NCBI RefSeq assembly: GCF_015160855.1
Contig: NZ_CP063373.1
Span: 248,001 to 312,000 of the forward strand
Source of the DNA: Streptomyces ferrugineus
GTDB lineage: Bacteria; Actinomycetota; Actinomycetes; Streptomycetales; Streptomycetaceae
Length of the DNA stretch: 64,000 bases
Direction: 5' to 3'
Numbering within the stretch: position 1 is the stretch's first letter; each line of letters begins with the position of its first letter. Below, in pieces: positions 8,201 through 17,238 of the stretch. Below the pieces are notes generated by a model that saw nothing but the letters and a program-made list of their open reading frames with translations, had not been told where the DNA came from and did not search any database. Made by a program: the position numbers and the translations under genes.

Positions 8201-9919
8201 CTACTCCGTGAACTTCAGGTCGGTGATGGCCTGCTTGTATCCGGAGCCGCTGTACTGGTCACGGTCCGCATGGGGCATGGCGGTGAACCAGACGAGGACG
8301 TACTGGGTCTTCACCGACTTGGTGACCTTCACCGTCGCGCTGTTACCGCTCGTCGTGACGGTGCCGATCTTCTCCATCGAGTCCAGCGACGTGGGCGTCA
8401 GTGAGTCCGAGGCGTAGAGCGAGACGGTCGTGTGGTTGCCGGAGTACAGCAGCCCTATCGAAGCGGCCGACACCTTCTTGGCCGATCCGAGGTCGTAGAC
8501 GATGCCGACACCCGGCTTGTAGGCGGGGTTCATGTCCGGACCCTCGACGAAGCTGTTGCTGCGCCAGTAGGTCGAGCTGTCACCGTCGTAGGTCTTGCCC
8601 ACGTCCTCCGGTGCCTGGGCGTCGCCCTTGGCGACGAACTCCTGGGCGTTCTGGATCTTGATCGGCTGGGTCGGCTTGGGCTTGTCGCCGTTCTTGTCGT
8701 TGTCGTCCGTCGTCTGCGTCTGGTTGGTGTCGTCGGACTGGCCGCCCTGGTCCATGAGCGCGTCCGCGAGCTGCCAGCTGCCGAGTCCCAGGGCGGCGAT
8801 CAAGAGGGCCGAGACGGCCCACTTCAGGGCCTTCCCGGTGCGGCTCTGCAGCGGGGGCGGTGGGGTCGGCACCGGCTGGGTGGCACCAGGATGAGCGGAC
8901 TGGCGGCCGTACGTGCCCTGCTGGTACGTCGTGCGCTGATAGTCCGGCGGGGCCGCGAACGAGGGCTCCGGCGGGCGGATGCGGGGCATCTCGCCGATCG
9001 CCTTCACCAGCTCCTCCGGCGTGGTGCACGCGGACTCGTGGCGGGAAGCGGTCGCGCCGTCGTTGGCCAGCGCGCGCATGGCGAGCTCGGACAGCCCACG
9101 GTGGACACCGGCACGCACCTGGTCCGGGGCGATCAGACCGACGTCCTTGGGCAGCCCGGACAGGCCGTAGGCGTCGCTCTCGTACGGCCAGCGCTGGGTG
9201 AGCGCCGCGTACAGCAGGGCGCCGATGGCCTCCGTGTCGGTGCGCTGTGGGGTCTCGGAGCTGATGCCCCGCAGCGCGGCGTTCACCGCGAGGCCGCGGA
9301 TGCGCCACTGGCCGGACGACGTACGCAGCACGGCGTTCGGGTTGAGCCGCAGATGGGCCAGGCCCTCGCGATGGGCCGCGGCCATGGCGGCGGACACCTG
9401 GGTGACCATCTGGTAGGTGTCGTACACCTCCAGCGGCCCCGAGGCGAGGAGCGTGGTCATCTCGGTGGCGTCGGGGAGCCACTCGTGGACGACGTAGACG
9501 AGGTCGTTCTCCTCCACGGCGTCCAGTACCTGGACGAAGCGAGGGTCACCGAGCAGGGCGGAGGACCGGGCCGCGGCCAGAACGGAACGGGCCCGGGCAT
9601 GATCCGCGGGCAGGATGTGCACGCCGACGGCACGACGGAGTTTCTCGTCGACCGCACGCCAGCTGCTGAAACCGTCCAGACGGGTGACGCACTCCTCGAG
9701 GCGGTAGCGTCTGGCGAGCTTGTGGCCGCTGTGCAGTTCGGGCGGTGAGGCTTTCCCGGGACCCTCGGTCCCGCCACTCCCCTGTGCCTCGTCGATGTCC
9801 GTGTCCCGCTCCCGATTCTTGGCCACCCCGTCGGCCGTGGACTGGTCCGCCTGTGCGGTCAGCGGCTCGTCGCCGCTGTTGTCTGCCACGTCGACGGCAG
9901 CCGTGCTCCGTTCCGCCAC
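8201..9919 (-). CDS. Membrane pseudokinase with C-terminal discoidin-like domain
   Basis: 572 aa from GTG 9919 (AGGA 6 bp upstream; frame open to 9997). Disordered N-terminus, then a Ser/Thr-kinase fold (about residues 75-330). The catalytic loop reads HLRLNPN where active kinases have HRDLKPxN, and no DFG can be found, so it should be a pseudokinase. A Pro/Gln linker, one membrane helix (WAVSALLIAALGLGSWQLA), an Asp/Lys-rich spacer and an extracellular beta domain (YDGDSSTYWRSNSF) like galactose-binding/F5-8C domains follow. In mycobacteria the corresponding pseudokinase is fused to MurJ; here it is a separate gene next to murJ. Confidence 0.85.
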   Translation of the reverse strand: MAERSTAAVDVADNSGDEPLTAQADQSTADGVAKNRERDTDIDEAQGSGGTEGPGKASPPELHSGHKLARRYRLEECVTRLDGFSSWRAVDEKLRRAVGVHILPADHARARSVLAAARSSALLGDPRFVQVLDAVEENDLVYVVHEWLPDATEMTTLLASGPLEVYDTYQMVTQVSAAMAAAHREGLAHLRLNPNAVLRTSSGQWRIRGLAVNAALRGISSETPQRTDTEAIGALLYAALTQRWPYESDAYGLSGLPKDVGLIAPDQVRAGVHRGLSELAMRALANDGATASRHESACTTPEELVKAIGEMPRIRPPEPSFAAPPDYQRTTYQQGTYGRQSAHPGATQPVPTPPPPLQSRTGKALKWAVSALLIAALGLGSWQLADALMDQGGQSDDTNQTQTTDDNDKNGDKPKPTQPIKIQNAQEFVAKGDAQAPEDVGKTYDGDSSTYWRSNSFVEGPDMNPAYKPGVGIVYDLGSAKKVSAASIGLLYSGNHTTVSLYASDSLTPTSLDSMEKIGTVTTSGNSATVKVTKSVKTQYVLVWFTAMPHADRDQYSGSGYKQAITDLKFTE

Positions 9920-10055
9920 CGTCGTTCCTGCCTCCCCATCCTTTGCGCGCCGTACGACCCGTGCGCGCCGTCCGACGCCGAAACCAATTGTGCCCACAGT
10001 CCGACGCTATGCACGACACACAGTGGCGGACGATGGTTGTGCGCTTACCCCCGCC

Positions 10056-12287
10056 TCAGCGACCCAGACGTCCGCGAACCATGCCGACCAGTGAGTTCAG
10101 CTCCTCGATACGCATCCGGCGCGCGGCGACGAAGAAGACCCCGAGCAGCACGGCTCCACCGGCCAGCAAGGCGGCGAGGGAACCCGGAACACCCTGGCCG
10201 AGCGTCCGGCTGATCCCGTAGCAGGCCGCCCCGCTGAGCAGTGCCGCGGGCACCGAGGCGATGCAGAGCCTGGCGTACGTCCGCATCACCCGGGCCCCGT
10301 CGAGGTCCCCGCCCAGCTTCTTGCGCAGCCGTCGCCAGGCGACATTGACGCCGATCGTGTAGGCCAGTCCGTACGACGCGGCCATGCCGACCACGGCCCA
10401 GCGGGCCGGAAGAACGAGGTAGCAGATGGCCGAGGCGAGAGCGTTGCCGGCCGCGACGATGACGGTGTTGTAGAAGGGGGTGCGGGTGTCCTCGTAGGCG
10501 TAGAAGGCGCGCAGGACGACGTACTGCACGGAGTACGGGATCAGCCCGAGGCCGAAGGCCATCAGCATGAAGCCCATGTTCGTGGCCTCGCTGGTGCCCG
10601 AGGATCCGAACATCAACGTGCACATCGGGATGCCGAGCGCGACGAAGCCGAAGGCGAGCGGCACGATCGCCACGGCTGTGGTGCGCAGTCCCTGGGAGAT
10701 GTCGTCGCGCACCGCGCCGGCGTCGTCCTCGGCCGCGGAGCGGGAGATACGGGGCAGCAGGGCGGCCATCAGAGAGACGGTGATGATGGCCTGCGGGAGG
10801 CCCCAGATGAGCTGGGCGTTGGCGTAGGCGCTGAAGCCGGTGCCGGCGACGCCGGAGTCGGTGATCGCCGCTGTGGCGAGCTGGGTCACGACGAGGGCGC
10901 CCGCCTGGTTGGCGAGGACGAACAGGATCGTCCACTTGGCCAGCATCGCGGCCTTACCGAGGCCGTGGCCCTTCCAGTCGAAGCGGAGCCGCGGCTTGAA
11001 CCCGGTCTCGCGCAGGTACGGGATCATCGCGAGTGCCTGGACGACGAGGCCGAGCAGAACGCCGACGCCGAGCAGCCGGACGCCCTCCGCCGGAATGCTG
11101 GTGACCTCCATGCCGGAGTGTTCGGCGGTGCCGTAGACCCACAGGAACGCGCCCAGCGTCACGATGATGACGATGTTGTTCAGGACCGGTGTCCACATCA
11201 TCGCGCCGAACCGGCCGCGGGCGTTGAGGATCTGTCCCATCACCACGTGGATGCCCATGAAGAAGATCGAGGGCAGGAAGTAACGGGTGAAGGTGACAGC
11301 GGTCTCGTTGGCCGCGGGGTTGTTGGCCAGGGGGGTCGACAGGGCCCGGACCAGGAGTGGGGCGGCGAGCATGGCGAGCGCGGTGAGGGTACCGAGGATC
11401 ACCATGACGAGGGTCAGCAGCCGGTTGGCGTAGGCCTCACCGCCGTCCTCGTCCTCCTTCATGGAGCGGACGAGCTGGGGCACGAAGACGGAGTTGAGCC
11501 CGCCGCCGACGGTCAGGATGTAGATCATCGTCGGCAGCTGATAGGCCACCTGGAACGATTCGCCGAGCAGGCCGAGACCCAGCGCCGAGACGATCATGGC
11601 GGAGCGGACGAACCCGGTGAGCCGGGACACCATCGTGCCCGCCGCCATCACGGCGCTCGACTTCAGCAGACCGCCGGCCCGCCCGCCCTTCTTCGCGGCA
11701 GGCGCCGGGGCCGGAGCGGGTGCCGGCGTGGTCGCCTCGGGTCCCGCGGGTGGCGTAGGGCCTGCGGCAGGCGCCGGGGAGGGCCCGGGGACCATGGGCG
11801 GCGGCTGGTACTGCGGATGGCCGCCCTGCTGCTGGTCCCGGAAGAGATGAGCGAAGGCGTCGTGCTCCGGACGCTCCTCGGTGGAGTGCGAGACAAGGTC
11901 GTCGACGCCCACGTACTGGGTCGTACGGGGGTCGTCACCGTACGGCAGGTACTGGGTCGGCCCCTCCGGCTCGGGCGCCGGGGTCTGGGCCCACACGTGC
12001 GGGTCGGGGGCGTACGGGGACTGGGGCGGCTGGGAGTAGAGCGGCTGCTGGGGCTGGTAGGTGCCCGGCGGGGGCGGAGGGTGCGCGGCACGGTCGTAGA
12101 GCGCCTCGGCGACCGGGTCCTGGGCGGAGAGCTCCTGGCCCCGGTAGGGGTCCTGGTCGTAGGCGTCCTGGAGGTACATGTCCGCGGGGTGCTGCGGCGG
12201 CACCTGGCCGGGCTCGGACGGCGGGCCCTCGGGGTGCCCCGAGCTGCCCGCGGCCTGGCCGCGGTCACCGTCGTACGGCGCGTTCAT
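10056..12287 (-). CDS. murJ: Lipid II flippase MurJ (MviN)
   Basis: 743 aa. About 205 N-terminal residues are cytoplasmic, Pro/Gln/Gly-rich and end in basic PAAKKGGRAGGLLKSS. The membrane core then begins (AVMAAGTMVSRLTGFVRSAM), with around 14 predicted helices and MurJ motifs such as GGLNSVFVPQLVRSM. MurJ flips lipid-linked peptidoglycan precursor outward. The long disordered N-terminus is an actinobacterial feature and may be a docking or phosphorylation site. It lies 136 bp before the pseudokinase and 49 bp after the DUF6049 gene, implying one transcription unit. Confidence 0.94.
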   Translation of the reverse strand: MNAPYDGDRGQAAGSSGHPEGPPSEPGQVPPQHPADMYLQDAYDQDPYRGQELSAQDPVAEALYDRAAHPPPPPGTYQPQQPLYSQPPQSPYAPDPHVWAQTPAPEPEGPTQYLPYGDDPRTTQYVGVDDLVSHSTEERPEHDAFAHLFRDQQQGGHPQYQPPPMVPGPSPAPAAGPTPPAGPEATTPAPAPAPAPAAKKGGRAGGLLKSSAVMAAGTMVSRLTGFVRSAMIVSALGLGLLGESFQVAYQLPTMIYILTVGGGLNSVFVPQLVRSMKEDEDGGEAYANRLLTLVMVILGTLTALAMLAAPLLVRALSTPLANNPAANETAVTFTRYFLPSIFFMGIHVVMGQILNARGRFGAMMWTPVLNNIVIIVTLGAFLWVYGTAEHSGMEVTSIPAEGVRLLGVGVLLGLVVQALAMIPYLRETGFKPRLRFDWKGHGLGKAAMLAKWTILFVLANQAGALVVTQLATAAITDSGVAGTGFSAYANAQLIWGLPQAIITVSLMAALLPRISRSAAEDDAGAVRDDISQGLRTTAVAIVPLAFGFVALGIPMCTLMFGSSGTSEATNMGFMLMAFGLGLIPYSVQYVVLRAFYAYEDTRTPFYNTVIVAAGNALASAICYLVLPARWAVVGMAASYGLAYTIGVNVAWRRLRKKLGGDLDGARVMRTYARLCIASVPAALLSGAACYGISRTLGQGVPGSLAALLAGGAVLLGVFFVAARRMRIEELNSLVGMVRGRLGR

Positions 12288-12336
12288 GGTTACCCCACCT
12301 CATCGTCCCGGGCCCACCGGCCACGACATCGCTCGC

Positions 12337-14754
12337 TCAACGGTCCACTCTCTCACCCGTGCCGGACGGGTCGGCGCTTTCCGCTGCGGTGTCCGGTGTA
12401 GGGTCACTCGGCTGCTCCGAGGCGCCTGCCCGGGTACCGGCTGGGGACTCCTCCTTGAGTACGTCCTCCGGAGTGAGACGTTCCTCGGGGTCCTCCGGGT
12501 TCTCCGGGTTCTCCGGAAGACCGTCGGTCCCGCCCGTCTCCGGGGTGCCGTCCTCCTCGCCGTCATGTGCCGCCGCGCGCTTGCGCTGCGTGTACATCCG
12601 GAACCCGGCGAGGACCAGCAGCAGGAAGCCGCCGCCGATGACCAGCATCACCGTGGCCGTGAACTCGGTGACCTTCACGTCGAACGTGACGGGTGCGCCG
12701 TACGGCTGGCCGTCCTCGGTGTACAGCTGCGCCCTGACCGTGGCCCGGCCGTTGGCCTGAGCCGACGTGGGGAACTTCACCGTCTGGCTGTGTCCGCCGG
12801 AGACCGTGACGCTCTGTTCGTCGTAGGCATCGCCGCCGATCTCCAGGCGCCTCGGGCTCGATGAGGTGAGCCGCAGCACCAGGTGCTCCACGCCCTGCAC
12901 CAGGTTGTTCTGCACGGTGACGGGGATTGTGGCGCTGCGTCCGGAGAGCTTGGTCTCGGACTTGTCGATCAGCGTGACCTGGCCGGCCAGGGAGTCGATG
13001 TACGCCTCGACTCCGTTGCGGTAGTCGGCCCCCTCCCCTGAGCGGCTTCTCCACGACGTGGACATCTCGCGGTTGATGGCCCGCCCGAAGGGGGTCACCA
13101 CGCGGTCCTCGTTGCTGAGGATCACCTTGAAGTTGTCGAGCTTGTCCTGCGTGGTCGCGATCTGCTCGAAGGCCGATCGCGGCAGCTCCTGCTTGCGCAG
13201 CGAGGACGGGTACTTGGAGGCCGCCGGCACCTTCGTGGTGGCGCCTGAGTCGGGCTTGGCCGTGGCGGCGGCCGTGAGTTCCTGGGACTCGGACCAGGCG
13301 CTGCCCTGGAGCGCCGTCACCGCCTCGGCCAGCGCCTGGGCCTGGCTCGGCGTCGGCATCCGCTGCGGGGCGACGACGATGCTGCGCTCCTTGTCCGACT
13401 GGAGGTTCAGGGCCAGGCTCAGAGCGAGGAACCTCTGCACGGCCAGCGTCGAGGTCGAAGCCCGGGTCAGGTTGCCCTGGAACGCCGTCGACATCCGTGC
13501 GTCCGCGACCACCGCCGTCGTGCCGCCGCCGATGGGGCGGGCGGCGGACGGTGTGTAGGGCAGGCCGCCCGTCTCCACCAGGCTGTCACTGCGGGCGATC
13601 ACCTTGTCCGCGCCGGCGGAGGTGGCGACCTTGACGATGGACGGGTCGATGGCGCCGTTCATGGGCCAGGCGAAGTCGGTGGTCGGTTCCACATGGAGCA
13701 CCGAGTCGACGGTGTCGGCGGCGACGTCGGCGGCCTCCTTGAGGTGGTTCAGGGAGCCGGTGACGTTCGTGCCGTTGTGCGCCAGGGAGGCCAGGTCGGG
13801 GTCGGCGAAGGGCAGGGCGACGACCTCCCCGTCCTGTACCGCCTCCTGGAGCTCGGCCAGCCACTGCTTGGCGACCGTCTGATAGGTGCCCGGGGTGGTC
13901 GTGTCGCCTTCGCCCTGGACGCGGTAGCTCTCGGTCATGGCGTCCACGGAGGCCAGCAGGTCGGGGTCGATCACCCAGGTGACGTCGAGACTCTTGCCGA
14001 GGGACACCAACTGCTGGAGTCGCCCGCCCGGCGAGATCTCCTTGGCGAGATCGTCGTCACGGAAGACCGGCGTCTGCGACTCGTCCGACCCTGTCTGCGC
14101 CGTCATGTGGGACGTGGAGATGAGCGGCCACAGAACCGTCGTCCGCGTCTTCGTGTCGGCCCCGTCCGGCTGCCACGGCAGGAACGTCCGCTGGATGCCG
14201 AGCACCTGGGTCCAGGGCTGCGCCGATGTCTCGCCGGACAGGGAGACGGCGAACTGGTAGACCCCGTCCCCGCCGAGGTCCAGCTTGTCGGTCGGCACCG
14301 AGATGCTGAAGTTCTGGGAAACGCCCGGGGTGAGCTTGGCGAACTCCTTGATGTACTTCCCGCCCACCGGGGATCCGTCGAGGCCCGGCTGGTATCCGGT
14401 GCGCCCGCCGACCGTGTCGATGTCCGAGCGCGTGTTCAGGCGCGACCCGAGGCGCAGGTCCACCTGAGCGTCGGTGACGGGCTGCTTGCCCTTGTTGGTC
14501 ACCGTGCCGGACACGGTCAGCGTGTCGCCCTCACCGGGGACGGTGGGGGTGAGCGAGTCCACAGCGACGGACACGGTGCCCGAGCCGGACGCGGCCTTCA
14601 GGGAGTCCTGTCCGGCCGCCTGTGAGGGCGCCGCGGCAGGCAGCTGGAGCAGACCGGCCAGCAGAGGCGCCCCGGCGAGCAGTGCTCCGGTGCGCCGCAG
14701 CCAGCGGCGGGCAGGTGAGGGACTCATCCCCTGGAAGTCTGCCGCCTCGGCCAC
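12337..14754 (-). CDS. Secreted/membrane-anchored DUF6049 family protein
   Basis: 805 aa from GTG 14754 (GAGGGA 10 bp upstream; ATG 14727 is the alternative). An N-terminal signal sequence (RRWLRRTGALLAGAPLLAGL, cleavage near SQAAG) is followed by a large extracellular part with Ig-like beta segments, one membrane helix near residue 700 (TVMLVIGGGFLLLVLAGFRM) and a cytoplasmic tail with short NPENPEDPEE repeats. It is the homologue of the conserved actinobacterial protein always found upstream of murJ. Function is not established; context suggests peptidoglycan assembly at the cell surface. Confidence 0.85.
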   Translation of the reverse strand: MAEAADFQGMSPSPARRWLRRTGALLAGAPLLAGLLQLPAAAPSQAAGQDSLKAASGSGTVSVAVDSLTPTVPGEGDTLTVSGTVTNKGKQPVTDAQVDLRLGSRLNTRSDIDTVGGRTGYQPGLDGSPVGGKYIKEFAKLTPGVSQNFSISVPTDKLDLGGDGVYQFAVSLSGETSAQPWTQVLGIQRTFLPWQPDGADTKTRTTVLWPLISTSHMTAQTGSDESQTPVFRDDDLAKEISPGGRLQQLVSLGKSLDVTWVIDPDLLASVDAMTESYRVQGEGDTTTPGTYQTVAKQWLAELQEAVQDGEVVALPFADPDLASLAHNGTNVTGSLNHLKEAADVAADTVDSVLHVEPTTDFAWPMNGAIDPSIVKVATSAGADKVIARSDSLVETGGLPYTPSAARPIGGGTTAVVADARMSTAFQGNLTRASTSTLAVQRFLALSLALNLQSDKERSIVVAPQRMPTPSQAQALAEAVTALQGSAWSESQELTAAATAKPDSGATTKVPAASKYPSSLRKQELPRSAFEQIATTQDKLDNFKVILSNEDRVVTPFGRAINREMSTSWRSRSGEGADYRNGVEAYIDSLAGQVTLIDKSETKLSGRSATIPVTVQNNLVQGVEHLVLRLTSSSPRRLEIGGDAYDEQSVTVSGGHSQTVKFPTSAQANGRATVRAQLYTEDGQPYGAPVTFDVKVTEFTATVMLVIGGGFLLLVLAGFRMYTQRKRAAAHDGEEDGTPETGGTDGLPENPENPEDPEERLTPEDVLKEESPAGTRAGASEQPSDPTPDTAAESADPSGTGERVDR

Positions 14755-15023
14755 GCGTTCGCCCGTCCCTCGTCGTCGTCAGTGGTCGTCGGAATGTGCG
14801 TCCACGCATGGTAACGATGCGCGCTGAGGGGAAGTGCCGCGGAGTGCCCCACAAGATCGGCCCGCGTTGTCGGCCTGTCCTGTATGTGCGGGTATAAAAG
14901 GGAGCCCTTCACCAAGTTGTAAGGACGGCCCTCGGACCCGCCCCGGTGGCGGCGACTGTGCCCACGGTGTGCACGTTTAATGGAGGCGCTCGCGGCCGCC
15001 GGGGCCACGTACCCTCTTCTGTT

Positions 15024-16490
15024 GTGCCGAACGCCAACGAAGACAAGTCCAGTGTCCTGAGTCAGGTGCAGCACCGCGCGGTGAGCGAGCTGCTGCGGGT
15101 CGCGCCTGTCGCCGATGACCTTGCCCGCCGCTTCCGGGAAGCCGGGTTCTCACTCGCCCTGGTCGGCGGGTCGGTGCGGGACGCGCTGCTCGGTCGGCTC
15201 GGCAACGACCTGGACTTCACGACCGACGCCCGTCCCGAGGACGTGCTGAAGATCGTGCGCCCGTGGGCGGACGCGGTGTGGGACGTCGGCATCGCCTTCG
15301 GCACGGTCGGCGCCCAGAAGAACGCCCGTGTCGGAGACGCTGACCGGTGCTTTCAGATCGAGGTGACGACCTACCGCTCGGAGGCGTACGACCGGACCTC
15401 GCGCAAGCCCGAGGTGTCGTACGGCGACTCGATCGAGGAGGACCTCGTCCGGCGTGACTTCACGGTCAACGCGATGGCCGTCGCGCTGCCGGAGAAGGAG
15501 TTCGTGGACCCGCACGGCGGGCTGGAGGACCTCGCGGCGCGTGTGCTGCGGACCCCGGGTACGCCGGAGGCGTCCTTCTCGGACGACCCGCTGCGCATGA
15601 TGCGGGCGGCGCGTTTCGCGGCGCAGCTCGACTTCGAGGTGGCTCCCGAGGTGGTGGCGGCCATGACGGAGATGGCCGGGCGCATCGAGATCGTCTCGGC
15701 GGAGCGGGTCCGGGACGAGCTGAACAAGCTGATCCTCTCCGCCCACCCGCGCAAGGGCCTGACCCTGCTGGTCGACACCGGGCTCGCCGGGCATGTGCTT
15801 CCCGAGCTGCCGGCTCTGCGACTGGAGAGCGACGAGCATCACCGTCACAAGGACGTCTACGAGCACACGCTGATCGTCTTGGAACAGGCGATGGAGCTGG
15901 AGGAGAACGGTCCCGACCTGACCCTCCGGCTCGCCGCGCTGCTGCACGACATCGGCAAGCCGCGCACGCGTCGCTTCGAGAAGGACGGGCGGGTCTCGTT
16001 CCACCACCACGAGGTGGTCGGCGCGAAGATGACGAAGAAGCGCATGACGGCGCTGAAGTACTCCAACGAGCTGGTGAAGGACGTCTCGCGTCTGGTCGAA
16101 CTCCACCTGCGCTTCCACGGCTATGGCACCGGAGAGTGGACGGACTCCGCCGTCCGTCGCTATGTCCGTGACGCCGGCCCGCTTCTCGATCGCCTTCACC
16201 AGCTGACCCGCTCGGACTGCACGACACGGAACAAGCGCAAGGCGGCGGCGCTGTCCCGGGCCTACGACGGCCTGGAGGACCGGATCGCTCAGCTTCAGGA
16301 GCAGGAGGAGCTGGACGCCATCCGACCCGATCTCGACGGGAACCAGATCATGGAGATCCTCGGCGTCGGGCCCGGGCCGGTCATCGGCCGCGCGTACAAG
16401 CACCTGCTGGAGCTTCGGCTGGAGAACGGGCCGATGGAGCATGACGTCGCGGTGGCGGCGCTCAAGGAGTGGTGGGCCGAGCAGGGCTGA
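15024..16490 (+). CDS. cca: CCA tRNA nucleotidyltransferase
   Basis: 488 aa from GTG 15024 (VPNANEDKSS). The frame is open from 14946 but that extension is not family-like. No clear Shine-Dalgarno is present and TACCCT lies 9 bp before the GTG, so the message may be leaderless. Class II nucleotidyltransferase head with LVGGSVRDALLGR and the metal-binding DLDFTTDA (residues about 40-65), then an HD domain (HHRHKDVYEH and LLHDIGKPRT). It adds or repairs the 3' CCA of tRNAs. Divergent from the DUF6049-murJ operon. Confidence 0.94.
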   Translation: MPNANEDKSSVLSQVQHRAVSELLRVAPVADDLARRFREAGFSLALVGGSVRDALLGRLGNDLDFTTDARPEDVLKIVRPWADAVWDVGIAFGTVGAQKNARVGDADRCFQIEVTTYRSEAYDRTSRKPEVSYGDSIEEDLVRRDFTVNAMAVALPEKEFVDPHGGLEDLAARVLRTPGTPEASFSDDPLRMMRAARFAAQLDFEVAPEVVAAMTEMAGRIEIVSAERVRDELNKLILSAHPRKGLTLLVDTGLAGHVLPELPALRLESDEHHRHKDVYEHTLIVLEQAMELEENGPDLTLRLAALLHDIGKPRTRRFEKDGRVSFHHHEVVGAKMTKKRMTALKYSNELVKDVSRLVELHLRFHGYGTGEWTDSAVRRYVRDAGPLLDRLHQLTRSDCTTRNKRKAAALSRAYDGLEDRIAQLQEQEELDAIRPDLDGNQIMEILGVGPGPVIGRAYKHLLELRLENGPMEHDVAVAALKEWWAEQG

Positions 16491-16509
16491 GAGTCGAGAC
16501 TCGCGGGCT

Positions 16510-16523
16510 GTTTCACGTGAAAC
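16510..16523. other. parS site 6 (exact)
   Basis: Exact GTTTCACGTGAAAC, 20 bp after the cca stop and 28 bp before parS site 7. Confidence 0.92.
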
Positions 16524-16535
16524 ATGTCCACGGGA

Positions 16536-16581
16536 TACGCCGAGGGGCGATGTTTCACGTGAAACATCGCCCCTCGGCGTA
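16536..16581. terminator. 46-bp perfect palindrome: convergent terminator with parS at its centre
   Basis: Every base of 16536-16558 pairs with 16559-16581. The outer 16 bp (TACGCCGAGGGGCGAT) form a GC-rich stem and the inner 14 bp are parS site 7. It lies between the convergent cca and the LppU-like gene, so as RNA it could end both transcripts; as DNA it could bind ParB or extrude a cruciform. Confidence 0.75.
16552..16565. other. parS site 7 (exact), centre of the palindrome
   Basis: Exact GTTTCACGTGAAAC, symmetric about the centre of the 46-bp palindrome. Confidence 0.92.
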
Positions 16582-16590
16582 GGGAGAGAC

Positions 16591-17109
16591 TTACTGGGAC
16601 GAGTACTTCTCAAGGCACAGAGTGAAGGAGTCTCCGTCGCCGCTCTGCGTGTACTCGGCGTACTTGGTGCGGTCGCAGCTGCCGGAAGTGCCGTCCTTCT
16701 TGTCGGCGACCTTGTACGCGGCCTTGGAGTCGCCGCAGTCCACCACCTCGAGGTCCGGGTCGGTGGCACTGTTGGGGTTACCGATGCTCATGCAGTCGCC
16801 GACCTTGGCCGTGTCGGCGTCGTCCCGGCTGGCTATGTATCCGCCGATGACCATGCCGGCCACGACCACCACCATGACAATGTTCTTGACCTTCTTGAAG
16901 GTCCACTTGCGCCCAGACGGCTCCGGCGGAACCGGCGCATAAGGCGCTCCCTGCTGGGGGAACCCGGGCTGGCCCGGCTGCTGCGGGTAGCCGCCCTGAG
17001 GCGGGTACGGGGCCTGACCCTGCTGGGGCTGGCCGTAGGGCTGCTGACCCTGGGCGTACGGGTTCTGGCCCTGGGCGAATGGATTGCCCTGGGGTGGCGG
17101 CGTTGTCAC
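16591..17109 (-). CDS. Pro/Gln-rich membrane-anchored protein with LppU-like external domain
   Basis: 172 aa. The first 65 residues are a Gln/Pro/Gly/Tyr low-complexity cytoplasmic segment (repeats such as NPYAQGQQPYGQPQQ), then basic SGRKWTFKKVK and one membrane helix (NIVMVVVVAGMVIGGYIA, about 77-95). The external domain of about 75 residues has four cysteines (GDCMS, VVDCGDS, GSCDR, FTLCLEK) probably forming two disulfides. This layout matches the LppU-like family, common in Streptomyces. Function unknown. Convergent with cca. Confidence 0.75.
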   Translation of the reverse strand: MTTPPPQGNPFAQGQNPYAQGQQPYGQPQQGQAPYPPQGGYPQQPGQPGFPQQGAPYAPVPPEPSGRKWTFKKVKNIVMVVVVAGMVIGGYIASRDDADTAKVGDCMSIGNPNSATDPDLEVVDCGDSKAAYKVADKKDGTSGSCDRTKYAEYTQSGDGDSFTLCLEKYSSQ

Positions 17110-17214
17110 TTGGGAGTCCCCCTAGAACATGGATGCGTCATCGCGAACTATGGCGCGATGTAAGACGGACGTAAGTTACCGGGCCCCACTGGCAACTCCG
17201 CAGCCGGGAGTGGC

Positions 17215-17238
17215 TCTGTGTCATTGATGTGACACAGA
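17215..17238 (-). terminator. Hairpin at the 3' end of the MFS gene
   Basis: Arms TCTGTGTCA / TGACACAGA with a 6-nt loop, overlapping the stop codon of the MFS gene. A stem this close to a stop may be an mRNA 3' stabiliser or terminator. Confidence 0.5.

Noticed and set aside
10965..12401. 478-codon plus-strand frame opposite murJ
   Set aside because: Arg/Gly/Val-rich antisense of murJ; murJ is strongly supported by its motifs.
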